Of a stretch of DNA of 20,349 nucleotides, positions 1-6,723 are shown one piece after another. The first letter of the stretch is position 1. Each line of letters starts with the position of its first letter. The notes below the pieces were generated by a model. It was not told the origin of the DNA. It did no database searches and saw only the letters and a program-made list of their open reading frames with translations. The translations under genes and the position numbers were made by a program. The DNA is from DATJBF01 sp035515475 (lineage in GTDB: Bacteria; Verrucomicrobiota; Verrucomicrobiia; Palsa-1439), in assembly GCA_035515475.1 (NCBI GenBank), contig DATJBF010000015.1, positions 1 to 20,349 of the forward strand, read 5' to 3'.

Positions 1-11
1 CTCTCCAGACC

Positions 12-38
12 TGGCTGATGTTGGACAGCATCCAGCCA
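12..38. repeat. imperfect hairpin carrying TTGGACAGCA
   Basis: Positions 12-20 (TGGCTGATG) pair with 29-38 with one bulged C at 33. The loop is TTGGACAG. The 10-mer TTGGACAGCA (21-30) recurs at 128-137 in the next hairpin. It lies upstream of a RAYT transposase gene, so a REP-like substrate is possible; that link is inference. Confidence 0.4.
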
Positions 39-107
39 CAACGACAGACAACCTCATCCTGAGGCAGGCCTCAGACCAATGAAAACAGGCCGAAATACAG
101 CCGCTAT

Positions 108-135
108 CTGTCCAAAATCAGATTATTTTGGACAG
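108..135. repeat. 11-bp perfect hairpin upstream of the RAYT gene
   Basis: CTGTCCAAAAT (108-118) pairs perfectly with ATTTTGGACAG (125-135) around a 6-nt loop. No T-run follows directly, so it is not a convincing terminator. The right arm is part of the TTGGACAGCA 10-mer also seen at 21-30. It may be a REP-like element recognised by the neighbouring transposase, or a remnant of an upstream element. Confidence 0.5.
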
Positions 136-155
136 CAGTGAAAAGGGGTGCAAAG

Positions 156-177
156 GGGGTCAACTCTAGCATCTTGC
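156..177 (+). repeat. left 22-nt inverted repeat flanking the RAYT gene
   Basis: This copy begins GGGGTCAACTCTAGCA and ends TTGC. Its reverse complement lies at 1234-1255 with 20 of 22 positions identical; the two mismatches are adjacent (172-173). It is 37 bases upstream of the transposase start. RAYT genes are typically flanked by REP sequences in opposite orientation, so this pair is the best candidate for the recognition sequence or the element boundary. Confidence 0.65.
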
Positions 178-214
178 TTGACGCGCCGTAGCGCAGATGG
201 TTTCCTGAGGATCA

Positions 215-1162
215 ATGGCTCGCCCCATCCGAGTCGAGTTTGAAGATGCCGTTTATCATGTCATGGCTCGTGGCAACGAACGGCGAGCCATTTTCCGCGA
301 TGACGGGGATCGTGACGTCTGGCTGAAAACGCTCTCTGAAACCGTCGACCGTTTCGGCGTGCGCATGCACGCCTACTGTCTGATGCCCAATCATTACCAC
401 CTCCTGCTGGAAACGCCGCACGCCAATCTCACCCAGGCCGCCGGCTGGCTTCAGGTCACCTACACGATCCGCTTTAACCGTCGTCATCGTCGCAGCGGTC
501 ACCTCTTTCAAGGTCGCTTCAAAGCTCAACTCGTGGATGCCGATGCCTATGCTGTCAGCCTCGTCCGCTACCTGCACCTCAATCCCGTTCGCCCCCGTCG
601 CCGCTCTGATCGCCTGCCGTCCGAACGCTTCCCCGAGTTCAGCCGGTATCCTTGGAGCAGCCATCAGGACTACGCCGGCCTGCGTCGCCCACCCGATTGG
701 CTCTCGCTGGACTGGCTGCGCTACTGGGGCGCCACAGTGACCCACGCCCGCCGTGCCTACCAACAAGACATTCGCCGCGCTTTCGGTCAACTCGTCACCA
801 GTCCTTGGGTAAACCTCCGGGGCGGCCTCGTCCTCGGCTCCGAAGCTCTCTGGCAGAAAGTGCTGACTGCCGTCGGCCACAAACCTGGTCAGGAAGAAAT
901 CCGCTGGTTCACGCACCACGACACCGCACAACGTCGCCACCAACTCGACGAACTCATCCGGCACGAGCCCGACCGCCAGCTCCAGCTTTGGATGTCCGTT
1001 GTGCTGGGTGGCCAACGCTACGCCCACGCCGCGCGCGAGTTCGGCTACCACTACGGCAGCACCGCACTGCGCATCGTCACCCGCATCAACCAACAGGCCA
1101 AAGGGAATCAGGAACTTTCCCGCAGACTTCAATCACTCCGTGAGACGTTCGCCACAGCTTGA
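215..1162 (+). CDS. REP-associated tyrosine transposase (RAYT, Y1/HUH family)
   Basis: A 315-residue single-strand DNA transposase of the IS200-like Y1 superfamily, the domesticated type that processes REP hairpins. Residues 1-20 match the usual family opening (MARPIRVEF, then YHVMARGN). The metal-binding HUH motif is HYH at 60-62 inside MPNHYHLLLE. The segment GHLFQGRFKAQLVD is followed by RYLHLNPVRP, whose Tyr119 is the likely nucleophile. The C-terminal half (about 150-315) is longer than a minimal Y1 domain and resembles the extension of long RAYTs. The ATG at 215 has a GAGG four bases upstream. The gene stands alone between two inverted 22-nt repeats. These enzymes usually do not move as complete insertion sequences. 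Family assignment is firm; its activity and its targets are inferred. Confidence 0.92.
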   Translation: MARPIRVEFEDAVYHVMARGNERRAIFRDDGDRDVWLKTLSETVDRFGVRMHAYCLMPNHYHLLLETPHANLTQAAGWLQVTYTIRFNRRHRRSGHLFQGRFKAQLVDADAYAVSLVRYLHLNPVRPRRRSDRLPSERFPEFSRYPWSSHQDYAGLRRPPDWLSLDWLRYWGATVTHARRAYQQDIRRAFGQLVTSPWVNLRGGLVLGSEALWQKVLTAVGHKPGQEEIRWFTHHDTAQRRHQLDELIRHEPDRQLQLWMSVVLGGQRYAHAAREFGYHYGSTALRIVTRINQQAKGNQELSRRLQSLRETFATA

Positions 1163-1219
1163 CTTTCACTGCAGACTTCGCGGGGAATCATAACCGTCCG
1201 TGCTTGGATTGTCTTCACC

Positions 1220-1234
1220 CCGGGGGAAGCCCGG
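1220..1234. repeat. small GC hairpin downstream of the RAYT gene
   Basis: CCGGG (1220-1224) pairs with CCCGG (1230-1234) around GGAAG. It abuts the right inverted repeat. No T-tract follows on either strand, so I do not call it a terminator. Confidence 0.35.
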
Positions 1235-1255
1235 CAACTTGCTAGAGTTGACCCC
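1234..1255 (-). repeat. right 22-nt inverted repeat flanking the RAYT gene
   Basis: Reverse complement of 156-177 with 20/22 identity (core GCTAGAGTTGACCCC at 1241-1255). It lies between the transposase stop codon and the end of panC. The pair encloses about 1.1 kb containing only the transposase gene, as expected for a RAYT unit. Confidence 0.65.
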
Positions 1256-1268
1256 TCGCTCGGGCTTG

Positions 1269-2111
1269 CTACAGAATCACGTTGTCGATCAGGCGGGTCT
1301 TGCCGACGTAGGCGGCGACCAGCACGACATCCCCGTGTTTGGCTTCGTGCACGGGTTCGAGGGTCTCGGCGTCGGCCACGGCCGCATAATCCAACCGGGC
1401 CACGGGCGCCAACGAGATCGTCCGCGTGACGGCCGCCTCCAGCCGGTGCGGGCTGTGTTCCCCGTGGTTGAACAGATCGCGCACAACACCGAGCGATTTC
1501 CAGAGCACGGTCGCTTGGGCCCGGTCGGCGGAGGTCAGGTACTGATTGCGGCTGCTCGCCGCGAGGCCGTCGGGTTCGCGAACCGTGGGAACCGACACAA
1601 TCTCCACCGGATACCGGAGGTCCCGCACCATCCGCTCGACGATTTTCAACTGTTGGTAGTCCTTCTTGCCGAACGTGGCGATGTCGGGCTGCACGACATT
1701 GAAGAGCTTGGCGACAATGGTACACACGCCGCAAAAATGTCCGGGCCGTTTCTCGCCTTCGAATCGTTTCGCCAGTTTCGTCTCTTCAATCCACGTGGTC
1801 ACGCTCCCGCCGGGATACATCTCCTCGTCGGAAGGCGCAAACACGACGTTGACGTTCTCCCGCTCGCAGATGCGGCAATCGGCCTCCAAATCGCGCGGGT
1901 AATGTTTGAAGTCCTCGTCGGGGCCGAACTGGGTGGGGTTGACGTAAATGCTAACGGCGACCAACGCATCCTGCTCGCGCGCCGCGCGCACCAACGCGAG
2001 GTGTCCCTCGTGCAACGCGCCCATCGTTGGTACCAACGCCATACGACGGCCGGAACGTTTGGCTTCGGTCGAGGCGGCCTGCATCTCCTTTGCGGCGCGG
2101 ATGACCTTCAC
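1269..2111 (-). CDS. panC: pantothenate synthetase PanC
   Basis: Joins pantoate and beta-alanine using ATP, the last step of pantothenate (vitamin B5) synthesis in the cytosol. The product of 280 residues has the usual family length. The nucleotide-binding HIGH-type motif is in VPTMGALHEGH (His34, His37), followed by VSIYVNPTQFGP, then RPGHFCGVCTIVAKLFN, FGKKDYQQL and the KMSKS-like SSRN segment. I chose the GTG at 2109-2111 because it gives the normal N-terminus (VKVIRAAKEM). The frame stays open upstream to 2246, but that would add 45 non-homologous residues and overlap dapL. A possible -10 TATTCT lies six bases before this GTG, so the transcript may be leaderless. panB, the preceding pathway gene, is 7 kb away on the same strand. 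panC is divergent from dapL. Confidence 0.93.
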   Translation of the reverse strand: MKVIRAAKEMQAASTEAKRSGRRMALVPTMGALHEGHLALVRAAREQDALVAVSIYVNPTQFGPDEDFKHYPRDLEADCRICERENVNVVFAPSDEEMYPGGSVTTWIEETKLAKRFEGEKRPGHFCGVCTIVAKLFNVVQPDIATFGKKDYQQLKIVERMVRDLRYPVEIVSVPTVREPDGLAASSRNQYLTSADRAQATVLWKSLGVVRDLFNHGEHSPHRLEAAVTRTISLAPVARLDYAAVADAETLEPVHEAKHGDVVLVAAYVGKTRLIDNVIL

Positions 2112-2117
2112 GCATCC

Positions 2118-2146
2118 AGAATACCGCCTCGCCGACGCGGCGTCAC
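2118..2146 (-). promoter_or_regulatory. candidate panC promoter (leaderless)
   Basis: On the minus strand GTGACG (2146-2141) and TATTCT (2123-2118) are separated by 17 bases. Each matches four of six sigma-70 consensus bases. Only six bases separate the -10 box from the panC GTG, which would place transcription start at the start codon. Confidence 0.35.
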
Positions 2147-2190
2147 GAAGAAAATGCGCGCCGTTACCGTTATCTCCGTCCGCTCCACGC

Positions 2191-2219
2191 TTGACGCTCC
2201 TTGGCCTTTCGTGTCTATT
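2191..2219 (+). promoter_or_regulatory. candidate dapL promoter
   Basis: TTGACG (2191-2196) is five of six to the -35 consensus. After a 17-base spacer comes TCTATT (2214-2219), four of six to the -10. The ATG of dapL is ten bases further on and has no Shine-Dalgarno sequence, so the leader would be only a few bases long. Confidence 0.45.
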
Positions 2220-2229
2220 CGGCACGACC

Positions 2230-3477
2230 ATGACCGACCCGTACATTCAGCAACTTTTCGCCGAGCGCATCGGTGGCCGGAAATTCGGCAAGGACACGGC
2301 CATCTACAAGTTCGAAAAGATCAAACGCGCCAAACGAGCCGCGCTGGCGGCCCATCCGCACGTCGAATTGATCGACCTCGGCGTGGGCGAACCCGACGAG
2401 ATGGCATTCCCACTGAGCGTGCGGGCGCTCGCCGAAGAAGCGCAGAAACCCGAGAACCGCGGCTACGCCGACAACGGCGGCCCTGAATTTCGTCGGGCCG
2501 CCGCGCAATGGATGGAACGGGCGTTTGGCGTGACCGGACTCGATCCGGAACGGGAAATCATCCACAGCATCGGGAGCAAAGCGGCGCTGTCGCTGTTGCC
2601 CGCGACGCTGATCAATCCCGGCGACGTGACCATCATGACCGTGCCCGGCTATCCCGTGTTCGGCACCCACGCCCACTGGTACGGCGGCGAAGTTCACAAC
2701 CTGAAACTGACCGCAGCCAATCATTTCCTGCCCGATCTCGATTCGATTCCGGGCGAGGTGCTGAAACGCGCCAAAGCGATCGTGCTCAATTATCCGAACA
2801 ATCCGACCGGTGCCAGCGCCACGGCGGAGTTCTTCGCGCATGCCGTCGACTTCGCCCGCAAACACAAGCTGGTGATCGTGTCCGACGCCGCGTACGCGGC
2901 CCTGGTGTTCGACGGGAAACCGCTGTCGATCCTGTCCGTGCCCGGCGCAAAAGACGTGGCGGTCGAGCTCCACTCGATGAGCAAGGCGTTCAATATGACG
3001 GGCTGGCGGCTCGGCTTCGTGTGCGGCAATCCCCTGCTCGTTTCCGCTTACGGCAACGTGAAAGACAACAGCGACAGCGGCCAGTTTCTCGCCATCCAGA
3101 AGGCGTGCGCGGCAACGCTGGCGCATCCCGAAATCACCACCAAGATCGCAGCGAAATACTCGCGACGCATGGACCTATTGGTCGCCTGCCTGCGCAAGTT
3201 CGGGTTCAACGCGGACAAACCCCGCGGCTCGTTCTTCCTCTACGTCGCCGCGCCCAAATCGGTTGTGGACGCCGATGGCCATCGCGTCGGCTTCAAATCC
3301 GCCGAGGACGTGTCGCAATGGTTGATCACGGAGAATCTGATTTCGACCGTCCCGTGGGACGACGCCGGACCGTTCCTGCGGTTCTCGGTGACGTTCGTGG
3401 CCAAAGGCGAAGCAGACGAGCGGCGCGTCGTGGGCGAAATCGAAAAACGGTTTGCGGGACTCAAGTTCGAGTTCTAG
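2230..3477 (+). CDS. dapL: LL-diaminopimelate aminotransferase DapL
   Basis: A PLP-dependent class I/II aminotransferase of 415 residues. DapL transfers the glutamate amino group directly to tetrahydrodipicolinate, giving LL-diaminopimelate for lysine and peptidoglycan and bypassing the succinylase or acetylase branch. The N-terminus (FAERIGG, then IYKFEKIKRAKRAA) and DLGVGEPDEMAFP, ENRGYADNGGPEFRRAAA are typical of DapL. NYPNNPTG and SDAAYA line the cofactor site, and SMSKAFNMTGWRLGF holds the Schiff-base lysine, Lys252. The ATG at 2230 matches the family start; the frame is open further upstream only as antisense to panC. dapA and dapB in the same window support this role over a generic alanine/aspartate aminotransferase, though a related specificity cannot be excluded by eye. 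It is followed by a hairpin repeat at 3488-3507. Confidence 0.88.
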   Translation: MTDPYIQQLFAERIGGRKFGKDTAIYKFEKIKRAKRAALAAHPHVELIDLGVGEPDEMAFPLSVRALAEEAQKPENRGYADNGGPEFRRAAAQWMERAFGVTGLDPEREIIHSIGSKAALSLLPATLINPGDVTIMTVPGYPVFGTHAHWYGGEVHNLKLTAANHFLPDLDSIPGEVLKRAKAIVLNYPNNPTGASATAEFFAHAVDFARKHKLVIVSDAAYAALVFDGKPLSILSVPGAKDVAVELHSMSKAFNMTGWRLGFVCGNPLLVSAYGNVKDNSDSGQFLAIQKACAATLAHPEITTKIAAKYSRRMDLLVACLRKFGFNADKPRGSFFLYVAAPKSVVDADGHRVGFKSAEDVSQWLITENLISTVPWDDAGPFLRFSVTFVAKGEADERRVVGEIEKRFAGLKFEF

Positions 3478-3487
3478 CGGTCGGTGG

Positions 3488-3507
3488 CACAGGCGTCTCT
3501 GCCTGTG
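3488..3507. repeat. hairpin repeat CACAGGC/GCCTGTG between dapL and the TlpA gene
   Basis: CACAGGC (3488-3494) pairs perfectly with GCCTGTG (3501-3507) around loop GTCTCT, preceded by GGTGG. The design is the same as the metH hairpin at 18138-18166, whose stem contains GACAGGC. It lies in the 95-base gap between convergent genes, where it could end transcription, but no T-run follows. Confidence 0.5.
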
Positions 3508-3572
3508 AAATAACGGAACATCGCAGCCGGGGACGCCTGCGCCGCCAGAAAGACCGGGAGATCAAGCCACTC

Positions 3573-6548
3573 CTAATTTTTCATCGCCGCAGCCACGGCC
3601 GTCTTGATTTCGTCTCCCCCCAAATCCTTGGCGATCACCTTGCCGTCCGGGCCAATCAGCCAAATCGATGGAATCCCCCGCACGCCATAGAGGTTCAGCA
3701 CCGTTTGGTTCTTCGCCCGCTCTCCCAAAAACCCCTGCACCCATTTGATGCTGTTGGATTGGACATATTTCTTCGGCGAATCCATCGCTTCGTCCATGCT
3801 CAGGCCGACCATCACAAACCGTTCCCTCTGGCCAAAGGCGTCGTAGACGGACTTCAGATGCGGCGTTTCCCCGCGGCAGGGACCGCACCAGGTGGCCCAA
3901 AAGTCCAGCAGGATGTACTTACCCTTGAAGTCCGCCAGTTTCACTTCTTTCCCATCGAGCGTCTTGAACGCAAACGCCGGCGCCACGTCGCCAACCTTCA
4001 CCTGGTTGACCCGCGCCGCCGTCAGCGTTGCCAGATCCAACGGCTCATCGCTGACGCCGCCCGGTATCGGGGGCATTGTGAACTCGTGAGTCACCGCAGC
4101 GATCTCATCCCTCGGGCCGCACTGCCGGCCTTTTGGCAAATCAGTGAGCGTGATGTTTAAGGTGTACGTGCCGGCGGGAATGTCGTCTGCGCGGAAACGA
4201 CCGTCCTCCTCGACGCGCACCGCAAACTCCTTTATCTGTTTAATGGCCCTGTCTTGTTCCTCCAAAAACGCTTTGCCTTCCGGGGATTCCTTCCACTTCT
4301 CATACCACGCCTTCTGCTCTTCCATCGTCATTTTCTCGACTTCGTCAGGCACCTCCAACTTCGGCATCCTTACGTTGGTTCTCACGCTCGCGCCCCCGAC
4401 CGTCCAGTAGCCTTTCTTCAGGTCCGCCGGTAAAGCGATCCGTCCCACCACCGGCCGCCCATAACCGCCAACGGTTACCTCGACCGCTCGCCCGGGCTCC
4501 ACCACCACGTTGGTCTTGACCGAATAGACGGTGTCCTCGCCGTTGACCTTGACCACCCCGCACACCGACACTTTGCCGGGGATCACGCGCTCAATCCGAA
4601 ACCGCCCGTTCTCATCCGCCGTCACGTTGTGATAGGCAAAGACTCGCGGTTTCTTCGGGTCGGATCCAACGAGGTCTTTGTACCTCAAATACAAAGCCTC
4701 ATTTGGGGCCGGCTTGGTTCCCGATTTGACGATGCCCTGAACCGTGCCCCAAGCCGTCAATCTGACCTGCGAGTTGGTCTTGAACTCCGCATCCACTGCC
4801 ACTGCCAGGCCAGTGTCGCTGATCGCCACCAACAAGAACGCATCCGTCTGCGGGAAGAAGCTGAACGAGCCATCGGTGCCACTCACCGTGTGCAACGTAC
4901 CTCTGAGAATAAATTCCGGCACCCGTCCGTTCTGAATCTGCACGTGGCTCGACGGCGTCGCCATCAGGACCTCGACTCCCGCCGCCGGCTTGCTATCGGT
5001 CCCCAGCACAACGCCTTTGATCTCCTCGCCTCGAACCAGTTTGAACGACAGGTTCTTTTCCTTGCCGTCCGGCAGAAACGGCTCGGAGTTCACGGGCAGA
5101 TAACCATCGGCTTCGATTCGGACCGCGTATTTCGGATAAGGAAACGTATACCTCAACTCAAACTTCCCTTCTTTCCCTTGGACCGGCCTATCCGCGACTC
5201 CCACATCCCGTATCCAGTCGACCGGTCTGGCATCGTCCCAGCCGATCCCGGTCAGAATCCGAAACTCTGGCACCGGCTGCCCGGTCTTGGCATCCACGAC
5301 TGTCCCATTCACCACCGTCGGGCCATGCAGGACAACTTCATTCTTGCCGCCGGCACTGATCGCCACATCGCGGTTATCAGCGTATCCTGCCTTGCAGACG
5401 TCGACATAGATCGTGTCCGCTGGCGCGTCTTCCCACGTAAAGCGCCCGTCAGCATCGCTCGTCACCTGCCAAGTGTTCATGAAAATGACGGCCCCTTCAA
5501 TCGGCTTGCCTTGCTGATCGATCACCCGTCCCGTCAGCGCCCGCCCGGGCCGAAGATCAAAGACCACCACGTCTGGCGAGCGGGTCACGATGAACTCTTT
5601 CGTTTCCGGTGCATACCCTGGTGCCTTGACCGTGATCATCGCTGTATCGCCCACATGGGCGCCGCAGGCAAAGCGTCCATCGGCATCCGTGTCCTGTTCC
5701 GGTATCACGTTGGAGCAAGTGCGATCCTTGCCGTACCCGACTTTGGCCCCGGCAACCGGCTTGCCACCGCGGCCACGGACCACGCCGTCAATCAGCACGC
5801 CGCGTTCGAGCTTGAGCGTGGCCGTGCCGTCGCGCAACGCCGAAACCGGCTGGAAGTTCCCGATCGGATAATATCCCTCCCCGTTCTGTGTGCTGGCATA
5901 GCGAGGATGAAAGACACCGACCTCGATACCGTCGAACTCGGCCGGTACCAAGCCGTACGACCAGCGGCCGGTCTGATCTGTCTTCACAAACTCATCGTCC
6001 ACGTTTACCCGCTGTCTGGATCCCGGGTACCTCTTGTGAACCCAGAGCACTACAGTTGCCCCTGCCACCGGCTGACCGGCGTCATCAATCACCCGCCCGC
6101 CAATCGTCGTCGCCCGCTCCATCTGGATGGCGATCTTTTCTGGCGGCCGATCACTTGGTTCGCGCTTGTCCCAATACACCACCATCGGCACCCAGCCGTC
6201 CAGTGACGTGTTTAGCCACAGATTCTGCAGTTTGTCGGCGGGCAGATTGAGATTGGCCCGGCCGTCGTTTCCGGTCGTCTGCCTGGCAAACTCCTCATCC
6301 CAGTTTCTCCCAACGGTCACCGTGACCCCAGCGACGGGCTTTCCGGTGTCCTTCACCTTCAGTTCCACGGTAAGTTGCGGCGCGCGGGCTGTCTCCGCGC
6401 TGGCCGCGAGTCCCCAAAGGCTGCATGCCAACAGGATTGCGGTGATCAGGGCGACGGATACGAGTTGAGTTGGATCCGACTTGAGCTCCGGCTCTCCTTC
6501 GGCGGATGGTTCCCGAGGTTCGCGCACCGGACAACGAAGTGCATTCAT
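3573..6548 (-). CDS. exported multi-repeat protein with C-terminal TlpA-like thioredoxin domain
   Basis: A 991-residue envelope protein. A basic/acidic N-region precedes a hydrophobic segment at about residues 30-48 (LITAILLACSLWGLAASA), either a cleaved signal or, because of LLAC, a lipoprotein signal. Then come about seven carboxypeptidase-regulatory-like beta-sandwich repeats, each built on a GxVxDxxGxPVxGAxV strand followed by TDxxGRF. A charged helical linker (EKMTMEEQKAWYEKWKE) leads to another beta domain. The last 145 residues are a TlpA/AhpC-type thioredoxin fold with the redox motif WCGPC at 887-891 and the cis-Pro loop GIPSIWLIGPDGK. The family reduces or exchanges disulfides outside the cytoplasm; the substrate is unknown. 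The ATG at 6548 is preceded by AGGAGG with a seven-base spacer, better than the TTG at 6572. It ends the minus-strand gene run but lies 175 bases after the TPR gene, so it may have its own promoter. Confidence 0.85.
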   Translation of the reverse strand: MNALRCPVREPREPSAEGEPELKSDPTQLVSVALITAILLACSLWGLAASAETARAPQLTVELKVKDTGKPVAGVTVTVGRNWDEEFARQTTGNDGRANLNLPADKLQNLWLNTSLDGWVPMVVYWDKREPSDRPPEKIAIQMERATTIGGRVIDDAGQPVAGATVVLWVHKRYPGSRQRVNVDDEFVKTDQTGRWSYGLVPAEFDGIEVGVFHPRYASTQNGEGYYPIGNFQPVSALRDGTATLKLERGVLIDGVVRGRGGKPVAGAKVGYGKDRTCSNVIPEQDTDADGRFACGAHVGDTAMITVKAPGYAPETKEFIVTRSPDVVVFDLRPGRALTGRVIDQQGKPIEGAVIFMNTWQVTSDADGRFTWEDAPADTIYVDVCKAGYADNRDVAISAGGKNEVVLHGPTVVNGTVVDAKTGQPVPEFRILTGIGWDDARPVDWIRDVGVADRPVQGKEGKFELRYTFPYPKYAVRIEADGYLPVNSEPFLPDGKEKNLSFKLVRGEEIKGVVLGTDSKPAAGVEVLMATPSSHVQIQNGRVPEFILRGTLHTVSGTDGSFSFFPQTDAFLLVAISDTGLAVAVDAEFKTNSQVRLTAWGTVQGIVKSGTKPAPNEALYLRYKDLVGSDPKKPRVFAYHNVTADENGRFRIERVIPGKVSVCGVVKVNGEDTVYSVKTNVVVEPGRAVEVTVGGYGRPVVGRIALPADLKKGYWTVGGASVRTNVRMPKLEVPDEVEKMTMEEQKAWYEKWKESPEGKAFLEEQDRAIKQIKEFAVRVEEDGRFRADDIPAGTYTLNITLTDLPKGRQCGPRDEIAAVTHEFTMPPIPGGVSDEPLDLATLTAARVNQVKVGDVAPAFAFKTLDGKEVKLADFKGKYILLDFWATWCGPCRGETPHLKSVYDAFGQRERFVMVGLSMDEAMDSPKKYVQSNSIKWVQGFLGERAKNQTVLNLYGVRGIPSIWLIGPDGKVIAKDLGGDEIKTAVAAAMKN

Positions 6549-6723
6549 AGGCTTGCCTCCTGAGCGCGCCAAACTGAGGATTGTGAAAGTAGCGCGTCTC
6601 CTCTACCGGTTGCCGCGCTCCTGATTCTACATTACCACGCGGCGGGCAATCCGCCAATCCCGAAGTGGCTGTCGCCTGCCGGCTGTGACGAAACGCCAGG
6701 AAAGTTTTTCCCGTGCGGGAGGC

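Noticed and set aside
212..1132. 306-codon minus-strand open frame opposite the RAYT
   Set aside because: No domain seen, while the plus-strand frame has HYH and RYLHLNP motifs in order.
2112..2246. Longer panC N-terminus starting upstream of 2111
   Set aside because: The extra residues do not resemble PanC and would overlap the dapL promoter and start.
1200..2486. Long plus-strand open frame opposite panC
   Set aside because: It is antisense to a gene with clear PanC motifs, is rich in Arg/Gly/His, and has no recognisable domain; high GC produces such shadows.
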